In this document: positions 21,027 to 29,988 of the stretch, in pieces
How positions within the stretch are numbered: the first letter of the stretch is position 1
Layout of the letters: the number at the start of each line of letters is the position of its first letter
Assembly: GCF_021021435.1 (NCBI RefSeq)
Contig: NZ_JAINWI010000019.1
Coordinates: forward strand, 32,132-96,131
Direction of reading: 5' to 3'
DNA: 64,000 bases
Origin: Seohaeicola saemankumensis
GTDB lineage: Bacteria; Pseudomonadota; Alphaproteobacteria; Rhodobacterales; Rhodobacteraceae
Position numbers and translations under genes: made by a program
The notes under the pieces: generated by a model
What the model saw: only the letters and a program-made list of their open reading frames with translations
Told to the model about the DNA's origin: nothing
Database searches by the model: none

Positions 21027-21549
21027 CTTGGTCACAGACTTATTCGACAGCTTCGGTGACAGGTATGCCGAGCGCGGTTCAGGACGGCGATGCGGACCTA
21101 GAGTTCGGCAACTTGGCGGTCAACGTCCCTCGCGCTCAGGCGTTGACCCAGCAATGTCAATCAGGGCATATTTATCTCAATACAGCTTCGGCGATGGCAT
21201 CCGCTTCATCGTCGCCAGAGCGCCCAGCTGAGGTCTTTCGATGCTCGCAGCTGTTGATTTTCACCCAGAACCGAGCCACCTCTGATTTCGGATTAAGGGT
21301 CATTCGTGGGCCAAGATCACCACTCTCTTTGAACGGAGTCGCGGAGGCAATTCGCTGACCTCGTAGATAATGTTCGGGCCTTCTGCTTAGGATTTGGCAT
21401 TTTGTTTTTAGGACGGTGAGGGCCGCCATCGCGCGAACCCTATGTTTGCTGTAGAGGAGATCACTTCTCGATGGCAGAGCCCGTCTGGGCGCCGATTACA
21501 GGCCACCCGGTTTGCCGGATGTCCTATGACCTGCTAACCTAAACAGCCA
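21027..21549. other. IS-derived debris without intact gene
   Basis: No intact gene is supported here. At 21250-21278 the sequence carries a copy of the motif that also cuts the VirB4 frame at the right edge of the window. A minus-strand frame near 21180-21230 has a short stretch (ADAIAEAV) reminiscent of IS110 transposases, too short to call. The region looks like accumulated insertion-sequence remains between the EF-hand gene and the CusA operon. Confidence 0.4.
21250..21278. repeat. Copy of putative IS terminal sequence shared with 63958-63986
   Basis: The 22 bases at 21250-21271 are identical to 63958-63979, and after one mismatch five more bases agree (GAGCC). The sequence includes TGATTTTCACCCAGAAC. 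Chance identity of this length within 64 kb is very unlikely. At the other copy the match begins at the point where a VirB4 gene loses its homologous reading frame, so I read both as the terminus of the same IS type, possibly IS21-like. Confidence 0.55.
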
Positions 21550-21554
21550 AAAGT

Positions 21555-22020
21555 TCCCGACGTGGGACGTTTGTCGGACCTTATAAAATCGGTCGGGCCC
21601 AGCAGGATGAACAGATCTGTCAAGGCACCAACAACGTCGGTCGAGTTGAGCTTGCATTTGATACGCATCACCAGCGCCTTCTTCGTGAACTCATTGATAA
21701 TGTTGAGGGTGCGAAACAGCCGACCGCCATGCGTCCGATCCGGCGCGAAATCATGGGACCAGTCATGATTTGGGCGTTCAAGCCGGAGACGGATAGAGGA
21801 GCCATCGCTCAGTCAGAGCCGTCCCTACTTAGCGTGTTTCTGTGCAACTTTGAGCCCTTCTTGCACCCAGATCCGTAAGACACGCTTGCACCAGCGGGAA
21901 TAGGTTTGAACCGTCACGCCGATCTGCCATATCTGCTCTCGCCTTGCCTTGCCACGGCATCACTTCAACCTGCAGAAGCTTCAGGACAGTGTCTTCGGGT
22001 TTACCTCTCCTTCCAGCCAT
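21555..22020 (-). pseudogene. IS3-family transposase remnant with internal deletion
   Basis: Read on the minus strand, the segment starts at 22020 with MAGRRGKPEDTVLKLLQVEV, the N-terminus of an IS3-family OrfA. It shifts frame to QIGVTVQTYSRWCK (helix-turn-helix) and then jumps to OrfB-like sequence: RIWVQEGLKV, an in-frame stop, NHDWSHDFAPDRTHGGR, LNIINEFTKKALVMRI and LNSTDVVGALTDLFILLG. The middle of the element (rest of orfA and start of orfB) is missing and at least one frameshift and one stop are present. It is an inactive scar. It lies 100 bp from the end of cusA. Confidence 0.75.
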
Positions 22021-22119
22021 GTCTGGTCCTTCTGGAACGGGATCATACTATTACAGTTGTTGGACCACTTCTGCGGAGGACCTCTAGTTTTGCCCAATTC
22101 TGAGAGAAAAAAAAATACA

Positions 22120-25100
22120 CTATACTTGGTCTGTATCACGCTCGGTGGGTAGATGATCCGCGGCGACAGTTTTTTTCAGGCTCCAACCTTTGATGATGGC
22201 ATAAACCGCGGGAATGACGATCAGGGTCAGCAAGGTTGACGACACCATTCCCCCGATCATGGGTACTGCGATGCGCTGCATGATCTCGGACCCGGTGCCA
22301 TGCGCCCAAAGGATCGGCATCAGGCCGGCCATGATTGCGACAACTGTCATCATCTTGGGGCGCACCCGGTCGACTGCACCCACCATGATCGCGGCGTAGA
22401 GCTCGTCGCGGGTCAGGTCCCTGTCGCCCGCGCGGGCACGCGCTTCTTTCAACGCCTGATCGAGATAGATCAACATGATCACTCCGGTTTCAGCCGCCAC
22501 CCCGGCCAGCGCGATAAACCCGACGGCCACCGCGACCGACATGTTGAACCCCATGAACCACATAAGCCAGATGCCACCGACCAGAGCGAAAGGCAGCGAC
22601 AGCATCACGATCAAGGTTTCCGTCAGGCGGCGGAAGTTGAGGTAAAGTAGCAGAAAGATTAACGCCAGCGTCAGCGGCACAACAGTGGCCAGCCGCTGTT
22701 TCGCGCGTTCAAGGTATTCGAACTGACCGCTCCAGCCCAAAGAATAGCCGGGTGGCAGAGTGACGGAGGCCGCGACCGCCGCCTGAGCTTCGGCCACATA
22801 GCCGCCAAGATCGCGTCCGACGATATCGACAAAGATATACACGGCAAGCTGTCCGTTCTCGGTGCGGATCGACGTAGCTCCGCGGGTGCGTTCAATGGTG
22901 GCCACGTCCGCCAGCGGAATGGTGCCACCGCCCGGCAGTGCAACTTGAACCTCGCGTCCAATCGCCTCCGGATCAGACCGCAGTGTCGCCGGATAGCGCA
23001 CTGCGACGTCGTAGCGCTCGCGCCCCTCGACGGTCTGCGTGATGGCCTTGGCCCCCAACGCCATGCCGATTACCTCTTGCACATCCTGCACCGACAGACC
23101 GTAGCGGCCAAGCGCTGTACGGTCCGGGGTGATGTCGAGGTAATAGCCGCCGATCACCCGTTCGGCATAGGCGCTAGTCGTTCCGGGCACCGTTCGTACC
23201 ACGGCTTCGACCTCACGGGCGACCTTTTCCATCTCGGTCAGGCTGGTGCCGTAGACCTTGATCCCCACAGGCGTGCGGATGCCGGTGGACAACATGTCGA
23301 TGCGCGCCCGGATCGGCATGGTCCAGGCGTTGGAAACGCCGGGGAATTGCAGCGCGGCGTCCATTTCCTGCCGCAGGCTTTCGGTGGTGACACCTAGTCG
23401 CCATTCCGCTTCGGGGCGCAACTGGATGATCGTCTCAAACATCTCGGTCGGCGCGGGATCGGTCGCGGTCAGGGCGCGGCCCGCCTTGCCGAAGACGGTC
23501 AGGACCTCGGGAAAGGTCTTGATGATGCGGTCTTGCATTTGCATCAACTCTGCGGCCTTGGTGACTGACAGACCGGGCAAAGTGGTCGGCATATACATCA
23601 GCGTGCCCTCGTTCAGGACGGGCATGAACTCTGACCCCAACTGCCGCGCGGGCCAGATCGTAACCACCAGTGCGGCGAGAGCCACGATGATCGTGAGACT
23701 TTTGGCCTTCAGCACGGCGCGGATGATTGGGCGGTAAACGGCGATGAGTGCCCGATTCACTGGATTCCTGTGTTCAGGGATGATCCGGCCGCGCACGAAG
23801 ACCACCATCAGCGCAGGCACCAGCGTCACCGACAGGAACGCCGCCGCCGCCATCGAAAACGTCTTGGTATAGGCCAGCGGGCCGAACATGCGCCCCTCCT
23901 GTCCTTCCAGTGTAAAGATCGGCAAGAACGATACGGTGATGATCAGCAGGCTGAAGAACAGCGCCGGGCCGACCTCGCTTGCGGCTTCGACCAGCACCTC
24001 GATTCGGGGCTTGTCGGGGACAGCACGTTCCAGATGCTTGTGCGCGTTCTCGATCATCACGATGGCGGCGTCGATCATCGCGCCGATGGCGATGGCAATG
24101 CCGCCGAGGCTCATGATATTGGCCCCAATCCCGAGGAATTTCATCGCGGTGAACGCCATCAGCAGCCCCACCGGCAGCATGATGATAGCCACAAGAGCAG
24201 AGCGAACGTGCAGCAGAAAAATGATCGTGACCCCGGCCACAACAAGACTTTCTTCGAGAAGCGTCGTTTTCAGCGTCTCGATTGCCGACAGGATCAGGTT
24301 GGAGCGGTCATAGACTGGCACGATGTCGACGCCGTCCGGCAGACTTTGAGCAACCACGTCCAGTTCCGCTTTGGCGTTTTCGATCACATCCAGTGCATTG
24401 GCACCCACCCGTTGCAGCACGATGCCACTGGCAACCTCGCCCTCACCGTTCAACTCGGCGATGCCGCGGCGTTCATTGGGGACGATTTCGACCCGCGCGA
24501 CATCTTTCAGGTTGATCGGCACCCCGCCGATACTGCGCAGGGTGATGTTGCCGATATCCTCGGTTCCCGCCAGATAGCCCCGCCCGCGCACCATGAATTC
24601 GAACTCGGACAGCTCCACCGTGCGCCCGCCAGTGTCCATGTTGCTTTCGGAGATGGCTTTGCCGATGTCGGACAGCGTGATCCCCTGCGCCCGCATCCGC
24701 ACCGGATCGACAGTGACCGAGTATTGCTTGACGAAGCCGCCGACGCTGGCCACTTCGGACACGCCCTCGGCTCGGCTTGCACCAAAGCGGACGACCCAAT
24801 CCTGCAACGACCGCAATTCCGCCAGCGACAGATTTTCCCCGGTGATCGCGTATTGGTAAACCCATCCTACCCCGGTCGCATCGGGACCGAGCGTGGGCGT
24901 CACGCCGTCCGGCAGGCGGGCTGCTGCGGCGTTCAGGTATTCAAGCACCCTGCTGCGCGCCCAGTAGGGGTCCACCCCATCTTCGAAGATAATGTAGACA
25001 AAGGAAATGCCGAAGAACGAAAACCCGCGCACGACGCGGGATCGCGGCACCGTAAGCATCGCCGAAGTCAGCGGATAGGTGATCTGATCCTCGACGACCT

Positions 25101-25275
25101 GCGGAGCCTGGCCCGCATAATCGGTCAGCACGATCACCTGCACGTCCGACAAATCGGGAATAGCGTCGATCGGCAAGTTGCGCAGTGACCAGACCCCTGC
25201 GGCGATGATCAGGGCCGTGGCAAAGAACACGAGAACAAGGTTGCGGGCGGACCATTCAATGACACGCGAGATCAT
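22120..25275 (-). CDS. cusA: CusA/CzcA-family RND heavy-metal efflux pump, Cu/Ag type
   Basis: This inner-membrane proton-driven pump of 1051 residues spans the periplasm with its CusB and TolC-type partners. The N-terminal helix is followed by the conserved LPIDAIPDLSDVQVIV. The transmembrane motif near residue 405 reads AIGAMIDAAIVMIENAHKH, the form seen in Cu(I)/Ag(I) pumps rather than the Zn/Co/Cd form with DFG...VDGAVV. Twelve membrane helices and two large periplasmic loops are as expected. The start overlaps the stop of cusB by 4 bp. The operon has no cusC; the TolC-like gene at 9.8 kb is the nearest candidate. Confidence 0.95.
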   Translation of the reverse strand: MISRVIEWSARNLVLVFFATALIIAAGVWSLRNLPIDAIPDLSDVQVIVLTDYAGQAPQVVEDQITYPLTSAMLTVPRSRVVRGFSFFGISFVYIIFEDGVDPYWARSRVLEYLNAAAARLPDGVTPTLGPDATGVGWVYQYAITGENLSLAELRSLQDWVVRFGASRAEGVSEVASVGGFVKQYSVTVDPVRMRAQGITLSDIGKAISESNMDTGGRTVELSEFEFMVRGRGYLAGTEDIGNITLRSIGGVPINLKDVARVEIVPNERRGIAELNGEGEVASGIVLQRVGANALDVIENAKAELDVVAQSLPDGVDIVPVYDRSNLILSAIETLKTTLLEESLVVAGVTIIFLLHVRSALVAIIMLPVGLLMAFTAMKFLGIGANIMSLGGIAIAIGAMIDAAIVMIENAHKHLERAVPDKPRIEVLVEAASEVGPALFFSLLIITVSFLPIFTLEGQEGRMFGPLAYTKTFSMAAAAFLSVTLVPALMVVFVRGRIIPEHRNPVNRALIAVYRPIIRAVLKAKSLTIIVALAALVVTIWPARQLGSEFMPVLNEGTLMYMPTTLPGLSVTKAAELMQMQDRIIKTFPEVLTVFGKAGRALTATDPAPTEMFETIIQLRPEAEWRLGVTTESLRQEMDAALQFPGVSNAWTMPIRARIDMLSTGIRTPVGIKVYGTSLTEMEKVAREVEAVVRTVPGTTSAYAERVIGGYYLDITPDRTALGRYGLSVQDVQEVIGMALGAKAITQTVEGRERYDVAVRYPATLRSDPEAIGREVQVALPGGGTIPLADVATIERTRGATSIRTENGQLAVYIFVDIVGRDLGGYVAEAQAAVAASVTLPPGYSLGWSGQFEYLERAKQRLATVVPLTLALIFLLLYLNFRRLTETLIVMLSLPFALVGGIWLMWFMGFNMSVAVAVGFIALAGVAAETGVIMLIYLDQALKEARARAGDRDLTRDELYAAIMVGAVDRVRPKMMTVVAIMAGLMPILWAHGTGSEIMQRIAVPMIGGMVSSTLLTLIVIPAVYAIIKGWSLKKTVAADHLPTERDTDQV

Positions 25276-26708
25276 TCGCCTGCCTCCGGGGCTGTCAGCG
25301 CAGCCAGGGCTGCGTTCAGGTTGCTTTCCGCGTCGATCAAAAAGGTAGAGGTGGTGACAATGCGGTCGCCCTCCACAATGCCTTCAAGGATTTCCACCAT
25401 CCCGGCTGCCTGCCGCCCCAGCACCACATCCTGCGGGGCGAATTTCCCCTCCCCCAGATCTCTGATCACCACCTGACGGTCGCCGGTGTCGATCACCGCC
25501 GTTTCCGGCACCTGCACCACGGGCGCACCGTCGCCCGTCGCCAAAGCCACATCAGCGAACATGTTGAGAAGCAAGCGACCCTCAGGGTTGGACAGGTCGA
25601 CGCGGACGCGTGCCGTCCGGGTCTGCATATCGACCTCAGGGTAGATCTTATCGATAACGCCGCTGAAGGTCTCGCCCGGCAGGCCTGGGAAGGTGATCGT
25701 CGCAGCATTTCCATCCGAAAGACCCGCGAGCGCAGATTCCGGCACGTCCGCCATGACCCAGACAACCGATGTATCGGCAATACGAAACAGCGTTTCTCCA
25801 GCCTCGGACATCATGCCTTCGACGGCCATTCGTTCCAGAACCACGCCCGACCGCGGTGCCATCAGGCTGATTTGCACGGGCGTACGCCTTTCCGCCGCGA
25901 TTTTGTCGATCACTGATACGGGAACACCCAGGTTTGCCAGCCTTTGACGGCTGCCTTCCACGCGCCCTTCACCAGTTCGCAGGTCCGAAACATACTGTGC
26001 GGCCGCAGAGACGATATCCGGAGAATAGAGCATCGCCAGCGGTTCGCCCGCTTCAACGATTGATCCGGTCGTTACATCCTCAACTTCTTCGATGAACGCA
26101 TCCGCACGCAATGAAATGACGCTGACTCTACGGTCGTCCAGCGCGACGATCCCCGGCGCACGCACTGTTGTTGCCATGGGATCAAACACCGCAATTGACG
26201 TACGCACGCCCGTGCGTTGCAGCTTGCCGGGCGATACGGTCACTGATCCGGCATCGCTTACCTCGTCGGCATAGACGGGCAGGTAGTCCATCCCCATGGA
26301 ATCCAGCTTTGGCACCGGCGACGTATCAGGCAGGCCCATCGGGTGGCGGTAGTAGAGTAGGGTTCGTTCGCCACTCTCTGCCTCTAGGGGCGTGATCGCC
26401 TCTGGATCAAACGATACGTCTTCGCTCGCCAGGACCGGTAAAAAGGACTTTCCATCGGCAGTCTCGGTCGGCGTAGCGGACCATTCGGCGAGACCGTCAG
26501 GGTGTCGGTAGTAGATGACCGGGCCTGTCGGCGTTCGGGTTGCGGCTGGCATTGCTTCAGCTTGCCGTCCCATTAGCGCGGTGAATTGCGTCTGCGCCAC
26601 ATTTGCCAGCATAGCAGGCGTCCAACCCTTGACGCCTGCCGCGAGGCCCGCCCATCCAGCCGCGCCGCCAACCACGCCGATAAGTACTAATTTGCCAAAG
26701 ACGCTCAT
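25272..26708 (-). CDS. cusB: Periplasmic adaptor (membrane fusion) protein of Cus-type efflux
   Basis: This 478-residue adaptor joins CusA to the outer-membrane channel. An N-terminal membrane anchor (about 5-25) is followed by two short CusB-type segments with YYRHPDGLAEWSATPTE and YYRHPMGLPDTSPVPKLD, which are heavy-metal-binding repeats with M/H. Barrel-sandwich and beta-barrel domains follow (about 140-400). The C-terminal membrane-proximal domain ends at residue 478. It overlaps both the upstream YtkA-like gene and the downstream cusA by 4 bp, so the three are one operon. Confidence 0.92.
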   Translation of the reverse strand: MSVFGKLVLIGVVGGAAGWAGLAAGVKGWTPAMLANVAQTQFTALMGRQAEAMPAATRTPTGPVIYYRHPDGLAEWSATPTETADGKSFLPVLASEDVSFDPEAITPLEAESGERTLLYYRHPMGLPDTSPVPKLDSMGMDYLPVYADEVSDAGSVTVSPGKLQRTGVRTSIAVFDPMATTVRAPGIVALDDRRVSVISLRADAFIEEVEDVTTGSIVEAGEPLAMLYSPDIVSAAAQYVSDLRTGEGRVEGSRQRLANLGVPVSVIDKIAAERRTPVQISLMAPRSGVVLERMAVEGMMSEAGETLFRIADTSVVWVMADVPESALAGLSDGNAATITFPGLPGETFSGVIDKIYPEVDMQTRTARVRVDLSNPEGRLLLNMFADVALATGDGAPVVQVPETAVIDTGDRQVVIRDLGEGKFAPQDVVLGRQAAGMVEILEGIVEGDRIVTTSTFLIDAESNLNAALAALTAPEAGE

Positions 26709-27103
26709 GGCAGCACCTCGAGCACGATTTGCGCCTGAACAGTTTCAGGTTCGCCCTGCACCTTGGCCGCAACGGAAAACCGCCAGTTTCCGTCCATCGT
26801 CAGATCGGCGGAAAATCGATATAGACCCGGCTCTTTGCCAGGCAGCGCCACGACTGTCGAAGTCATCGTCTCCATGCCGTCCGGCTCCATATCCAGCCTT
26901 GTGGCAAAAATGACGGCGCCTTCGACGGGCGCATTGGTGCGGGTATCAATCAGACGAAGCTCCAGAACCGCGCCGTCTCCGAAGGGATAAGTCGTTTCGA
27001 CGAGAACAAGGTTGTAATCAGATGTAGCCGCCTGTGCCATTGGCACGGAGAGCTGGGTCGCGACCACGAGGGTCGTAAGAAAGGTGGGGATATAGCGGAG
27101 CAT
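26705..27103 (-). CDS. YtkA/FixH-like secreted protein
   Basis: This 132-residue protein has a signal peptide (cleaved near AQA-AT) and one immunoglobulin-like beta domain of the YtkA/FixH type, with the typical LRLIDTRTNAPVEGAVI strand, a PGLYRFSADLTMDGNWRF motif and a short terminal strand. Related domains occur in copper and cytochrome oxidase assembly contexts, and FixH itself works with the copper ATPase FixI. It is the first gene of the ytkA-like/cusB/cusA operon and overlaps cusB by 4 bp. Its role in the pump operon is unknown. Confidence 0.75.
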   Translation of the reverse strand: MLRYIPTFLTTLVVATQLSVPMAQAATSDYNLVLVETTYPFGDGAVLELRLIDTRTNAPVEGAVIFATRLDMEPDGMETMTSTVVALPGKEPGLYRFSADLTMDGNWRFSVAAKVQGEPETVQAQIVLEVLP

Positions 27104-27208
27104 GATACGCCTATTTTGACGGGCAACGGGAACGCCAGCCGACGTATCGACCCTGAGTCTATACGTTACATAGGCGCGTGGCTTTTGGTGCGGTAGGCAC
27201 CTGATCCG

Positions 27209-27538
27209 TTAAGCCTTGGGGGGTCTTTGAAGCCCAATGTCCGCGTGTTGTCGGTGCGCTGCCGCCTCGGCCCGTGAGAACTCTGCGCTTCCGGGGCCCG
27301 GCAAGCTCGCTAGAGTTGCTCGTTCCAGCCCCAGCACAATCGGGGCTACCCGACATTGCATCGTCGAAATGCAAGCTGCATCGCATTCCGGCATGTCCGG
27401 GCAGTCATTTGGACAGCAATCGCTCTGCAAGGCCATTGAGGGTGCTGGGTCCACGCTTGAAATGGAAGCAAGACTGATTTGCGCCAGAACAGCGCCAACC
27501 AACAGAGCAACCAGAAAAAGGCGCGTTTTGCGTACCAT
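27209..27538 (-). CDS. Secreted Cys-rich hypothetical protein
   Basis: Starting at the ATG at 27538 (MVRKTRLFLVALLVGAVL), the protein has 109 residues and a signal peptide. The mature part contains six cysteines within about 22 residues (DCCPNDCPDMPEC then DAACISTMQC). It lies upstream of the YtkA-CusBA operon on the same strand with a gap of 105 bp. I do not recognise a family. The Cys density and the position point to periplasmic metal binding or sensing. It is the counterpart of the His/Cys protein heading the copper oxidase operon at 9.1 kb, though the two are not clearly homologous. Confidence 0.5.
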   Translation of the reverse strand: MVRKTRLFLVALLVGAVLAQISLASISSVDPAPSMALQSDCCPNDCPDMPECDAACISTMQCRVAPIVLGLERATLASLPGPGSAEFSRAEAAAHRQHADIGLQRPPKA

Positions 27539-27630
27539 GGAACATGCTATGTTGGAGTTTTCACAAATCAGCAATACACGTTTTGCTGAAATGGATAATT
27601 GACCGACTTCACGTTCAAAACGCGGACCCG

Positions 27631-28490
27631 CTAAAGCTTCAATCGCCTCAGCCTGAGAGCGTTTGCGATGACCGAGACTGAGGAAAGGCTCATCGCGGCG
27701 GCGGCGATCATTGGTGACATTAATAGGCCGAAGACCGGGTAGAGAACCCCTGCCGCGATTGGAACACCGAGCGTGTTATAGGCAAACGCCCAGAACAGGT
27801 TCTGGCGAATGTTGCGGATCGTGGCCACCGCCAGTGTCCGCGCCTTGACGAGGCCGTTCAGATACCCGCGCAACAGCGTGATGCCCGCACTTTCAACTGC
27901 CACGTCCGCGCCCGTGCCCATGGCAAGGCTGACGTCCGCTGCGGCCAGGGCTGGCGCGTCGTTGACACCATCACCCGCCATCGCGACCTTTCTGCCTTCG
28001 GCGTGCAGCTCGTCCACCTGCGCCTTCTTGTCTTCCGGCAGAACGCCGGCCCGAACCTCGTCGATTCCAAGCTGCTGCGCCACGGCCCTGGCGGTGCGTT
28101 CGTTGTCCCCCGTCGCCATAATGATCCGCAGACCTGCCTCGTACAGCACCTTGATGGCTTCGGCAGTCGACTCCTTGATCGGGTCAGCCACTGCGACGAT
28201 GCCGGACAGCTTACCTTCAATGGCCACAAACATAGCGGTCTTACCCTCGGCCCGTAGAACAACTGCCGCTTCCTCCGCCTCAGATGTGTCGAGAGACATG
28301 TCGCGCATCATTGCGGTATTTCCAAGTGCGACGGCCCGCCCCAAGACAGTTCAGCGCACGCCTTTTCCGGTCACTGCCTCGAAGTTTTCGGCGTTGCCGA
28401 CCTTAATGTGCTTGTCTTTCGTCCTTTGCTTTCGACCATGGCGTCAGCCGCGGGAGCTCTTAGCCTTTCTCTAGAGCCGCAGCGAAGCTG
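27631..28490 (-). pseudogene. Decayed copper P1B-ATPase (C-terminal half only)
   Basis: The intact 3' portion (28344-27631) encodes about 237 residues ending like the CopA at 15.1 kb: [20 protein letters not shown], the GDGVND hinge, [11 protein letters not shown] and the [10 protein letters not shown] tail. Immediately upstream the same frame reads [15 protein letters not shown] and then TGA, where the functional paralogues have Gly (GGA to TGA). Further upstream the homology continues into another frame (a PAADAMVE-like segment) to about 28490 and then stops. CPC, DKTGT and all N-terminal parts are absent. It is a third copper ATPase gene destroyed by 5' deletion, frameshift and a nonsense change. 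Confidence 0.85.
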
Positions 28491-28697
28491 ATCGGATGAT
28501 CCCACTGACGGGTAGGTGCTTGCCACTGTTCCAATGCCAGGTCCTTCAAGATGACACTGAAAATATGAATGGAGCTATCGGTAGATGAAAGGTCATGCGC
28601 TAATTTTGGTCGGTGACAGCTTGACAACTTCACGGTGCCAAGGGTTGTCCATATGTAAGCTGCGAAAACACATGCCCGTGCGAGATCAATATTTTTC
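28491..28697. other. Gap between decayed ATPase and MerR-type operator
   Basis: No coding or RNA feature is supported. The sequence is likely the junction left by the deletion that removed the 5' half of the ATPase gene. The MerR-type operator begins at 28698. Confidence 0.35.
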
Positions 28698-28728
28698 TTG
28701 AACCTCTAGTGACTTTAAGAGTTAAGGC
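28698..28728 (+). promoter_or_regulatory. MerR-type operator/promoter upstream of L,D-transpeptidase
   Basis: TTGAAC (28698-28703) and TAAGGC (28723-28728) are separated by 19 bp, the extended spacer typical of MerR-activated promoters. The spacer contains the dyad CTCTAGTGACTTTAAG. It matches the other sites of this window and faces the L,D-transpeptidase gene, leaving a leader of roughly 110 nt. Confidence 0.7.
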
Positions 28729-28845
28729 ATCGATAACGGTCGGCCCCATGGAGCATAGTCGTTTGTAATAACTTGACTCCTTCCCCGGCAAAAAATTCGG
28801 GATGTGGGTTGGATCGCCGCCAATAGCGTGAAAGGAACAAGAAAG

Positions 28846-29511
28846 ATGCTGACAAGACGACATTTCATCCAAACGACTGCCGCATTGTTCTCGGCGTCTT
28901 TCTCGAGTCCGCTCGTGGCTGACACCTGGCCCACTGAAGCGGAAAAAACCGCGTGGGATGCACAGGTTACACCGCCGGGATACAACCCGGCCACATCGAA
29001 TCCATGGGGCCTACACCCGCGCTTTCTGCCGCAGCGGGTTGTAGCAAAAGATGGTCTTGTGCCCGGTGACATTCATGTGGATGCCGTGGCGCGCTATCTT
29101 TACCATATCGAGGAAGGCGGCACTGCGATGCGTTACGGCGTGGCGATCGCTCGTGGCACGCTTTACGAGCCGGGCGTTTACACGATCAAGCGCAAGGTCA
29201 GGTGGCCGCATTGGCAGCCAACACAGAACATGATTGACCGCGACCCGGAGCTCTACGCCGACATCGCTGACGGTATGGAACCCGGACCTAAGAACGCGCT
29301 CGGGTCACGGGCGCTTTATCTCTATGTCGGGGACCGAGACACTTATCTGCGCATCCACGGTACACCACAGCCGCGAAGCATCGGCGGCCGAGCAAGTTCC
29401 GGTTGCGTCCGGATGGTGATGGCGCACATAAACGATCTGTATCCGAATGTGGAGATTGGCTCGACGGCGTTCCTATATTCGGCAGAGGACAGCGTGACCC
29501 CGCAGAGTTGA
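28846..29511 (+). CDS. L,D-transpeptidase (YkuD family), first copy
   Basis: The ATG at 28846 follows AAAGGAACAAG and gives about 221 residues with a Tat-like or Sec signal (TRRHFIQTTAALFSASF, cleaved near VADT). The YkuD domain spans about residues 80-205 and ends with the catalytic IHGTPQPRS ... SSGCVRM motif (His and nucleophile Cys near 199). Such enzymes make 3-3 peptidoglycan crosslinks or attach proteins to the wall. The gene stands behind a MerR-type operator, so cell-wall crosslinking appears to be under metal control here. Copper is known to inhibit L,D-transpeptidases in E. coli, which gives one reason to supply extra enzyme. Confidence 0.85.
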   Translation: MLTRRHFIQTTAALFSASFSSPLVADTWPTEAEKTAWDAQVTPPGYNPATSNPWGLHPRFLPQRVVAKDGLVPGDIHVDAVARYLYHIEEGGTAMRYGVAIARGTLYEPGVYTIKRKVRWPHWQPTQNMIDRDPELYADIADGMEPGPKNALGSRALYLYVGDRDTYLRIHGTPQPRSIGGRASSGCVRMVMAHINDLYPNVEIGSTAFLYSAEDSVTPQS

Positions 29512-29550
29512 CCCAAGCCGCGCCGTCAATCCGACGCTTGGACGCGTCAA

Positions 29551-29820
29551 TCAGGATTGGCGCGCGACGCAGATGGGATTGCCGCCTGCCGATCGCAACG
29601 GGACCAAGGTCGTTTCCACCGGCCCACTATGCGCATACCAATAGCAATTATCTTCGGGACGTAGCCGTGCCGTGTTGAGATCCTGGTCGGGTGCAGCGAG
29701 GGCTGCGACAGATTCTGGAATATTCCCGACCCTGAATGGATCGTTGTCTTCCTTCGGAGGTACCGCACAGCCAGCCAGGGCCAATGTTGCAACCATGATC
29801 ACCGCATATTTTTGAAGCAT
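29551..29820 (-). CDS. Small putative lipoprotein
   Basis: The ATG at 29820 gives 89 residues: a short signal with lipobox LAGC near residue 18, then a Pro-rich segment and a C-terminal part with two Cys and PEDNCYWYAHSGPVETT. This fold-less pattern occurs in small envelope lipoproteins of alphaproteobacteria, but no function is known to me. It converges on the L,D-transpeptidase and diverges from the Zn/Cd/Pb ATPase. The long frame that extends upstream to 30465 lies antisense to the ATPase and is not real. Confidence 0.6.
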   Translation of the reverse strand: MLQKYAVIMVATLALAGCAVPPKEDNDPFRVGNIPESVAALAAPDQDLNTARLRPEDNCYWYAHSGPVETTLVPLRSAGGNPICVARQS

Positions 29821-29924
29821 ATCTATCTCACTTTTTGGCAGGTCAGCCGCGTCCACAGACTTGGCAACGCGTTTCAAGGTTCCGCAGGTCGGTTCCTTAC
29901 TTGACCAAGTTTTTGTTTTAGCTC

Positions 29925-29955
29925 TTGAAGCTCTAGTTACTGTAGGGGCTATCTC
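29925..29955 (+). promoter_or_regulatory. MerR-type operator/promoter of Zn/Cd/Pb ATPase
   Basis: TTGAAG (29925-29930) and TATCTC (29950-29955) are 19 bp apart. The spacer has the dyad CTCTAGTTACTGTAGGGG. It closely resembles known PbrR/CadR target promoters and lies 33 bp before the ATPase start codon. Confidence 0.8.
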
Positions 29956-29988
29956 AATGTGGAATGAACGAATCCCGAGGTCAATCCC

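Noticed and set aside
21172..21430. Minus-strand frame with a short ADAIAEAV stretch like IS110 transposases
   Set aside because: The match is only about eight residues and the rest of the frame has no transposase motif, so it cannot support an IS110 call.
23770..25188. Plus-strand frame of 472 residues antisense to cusA
   Set aside because: It is an antisense shadow of an intact, conserved pump gene with no recognisable domain.
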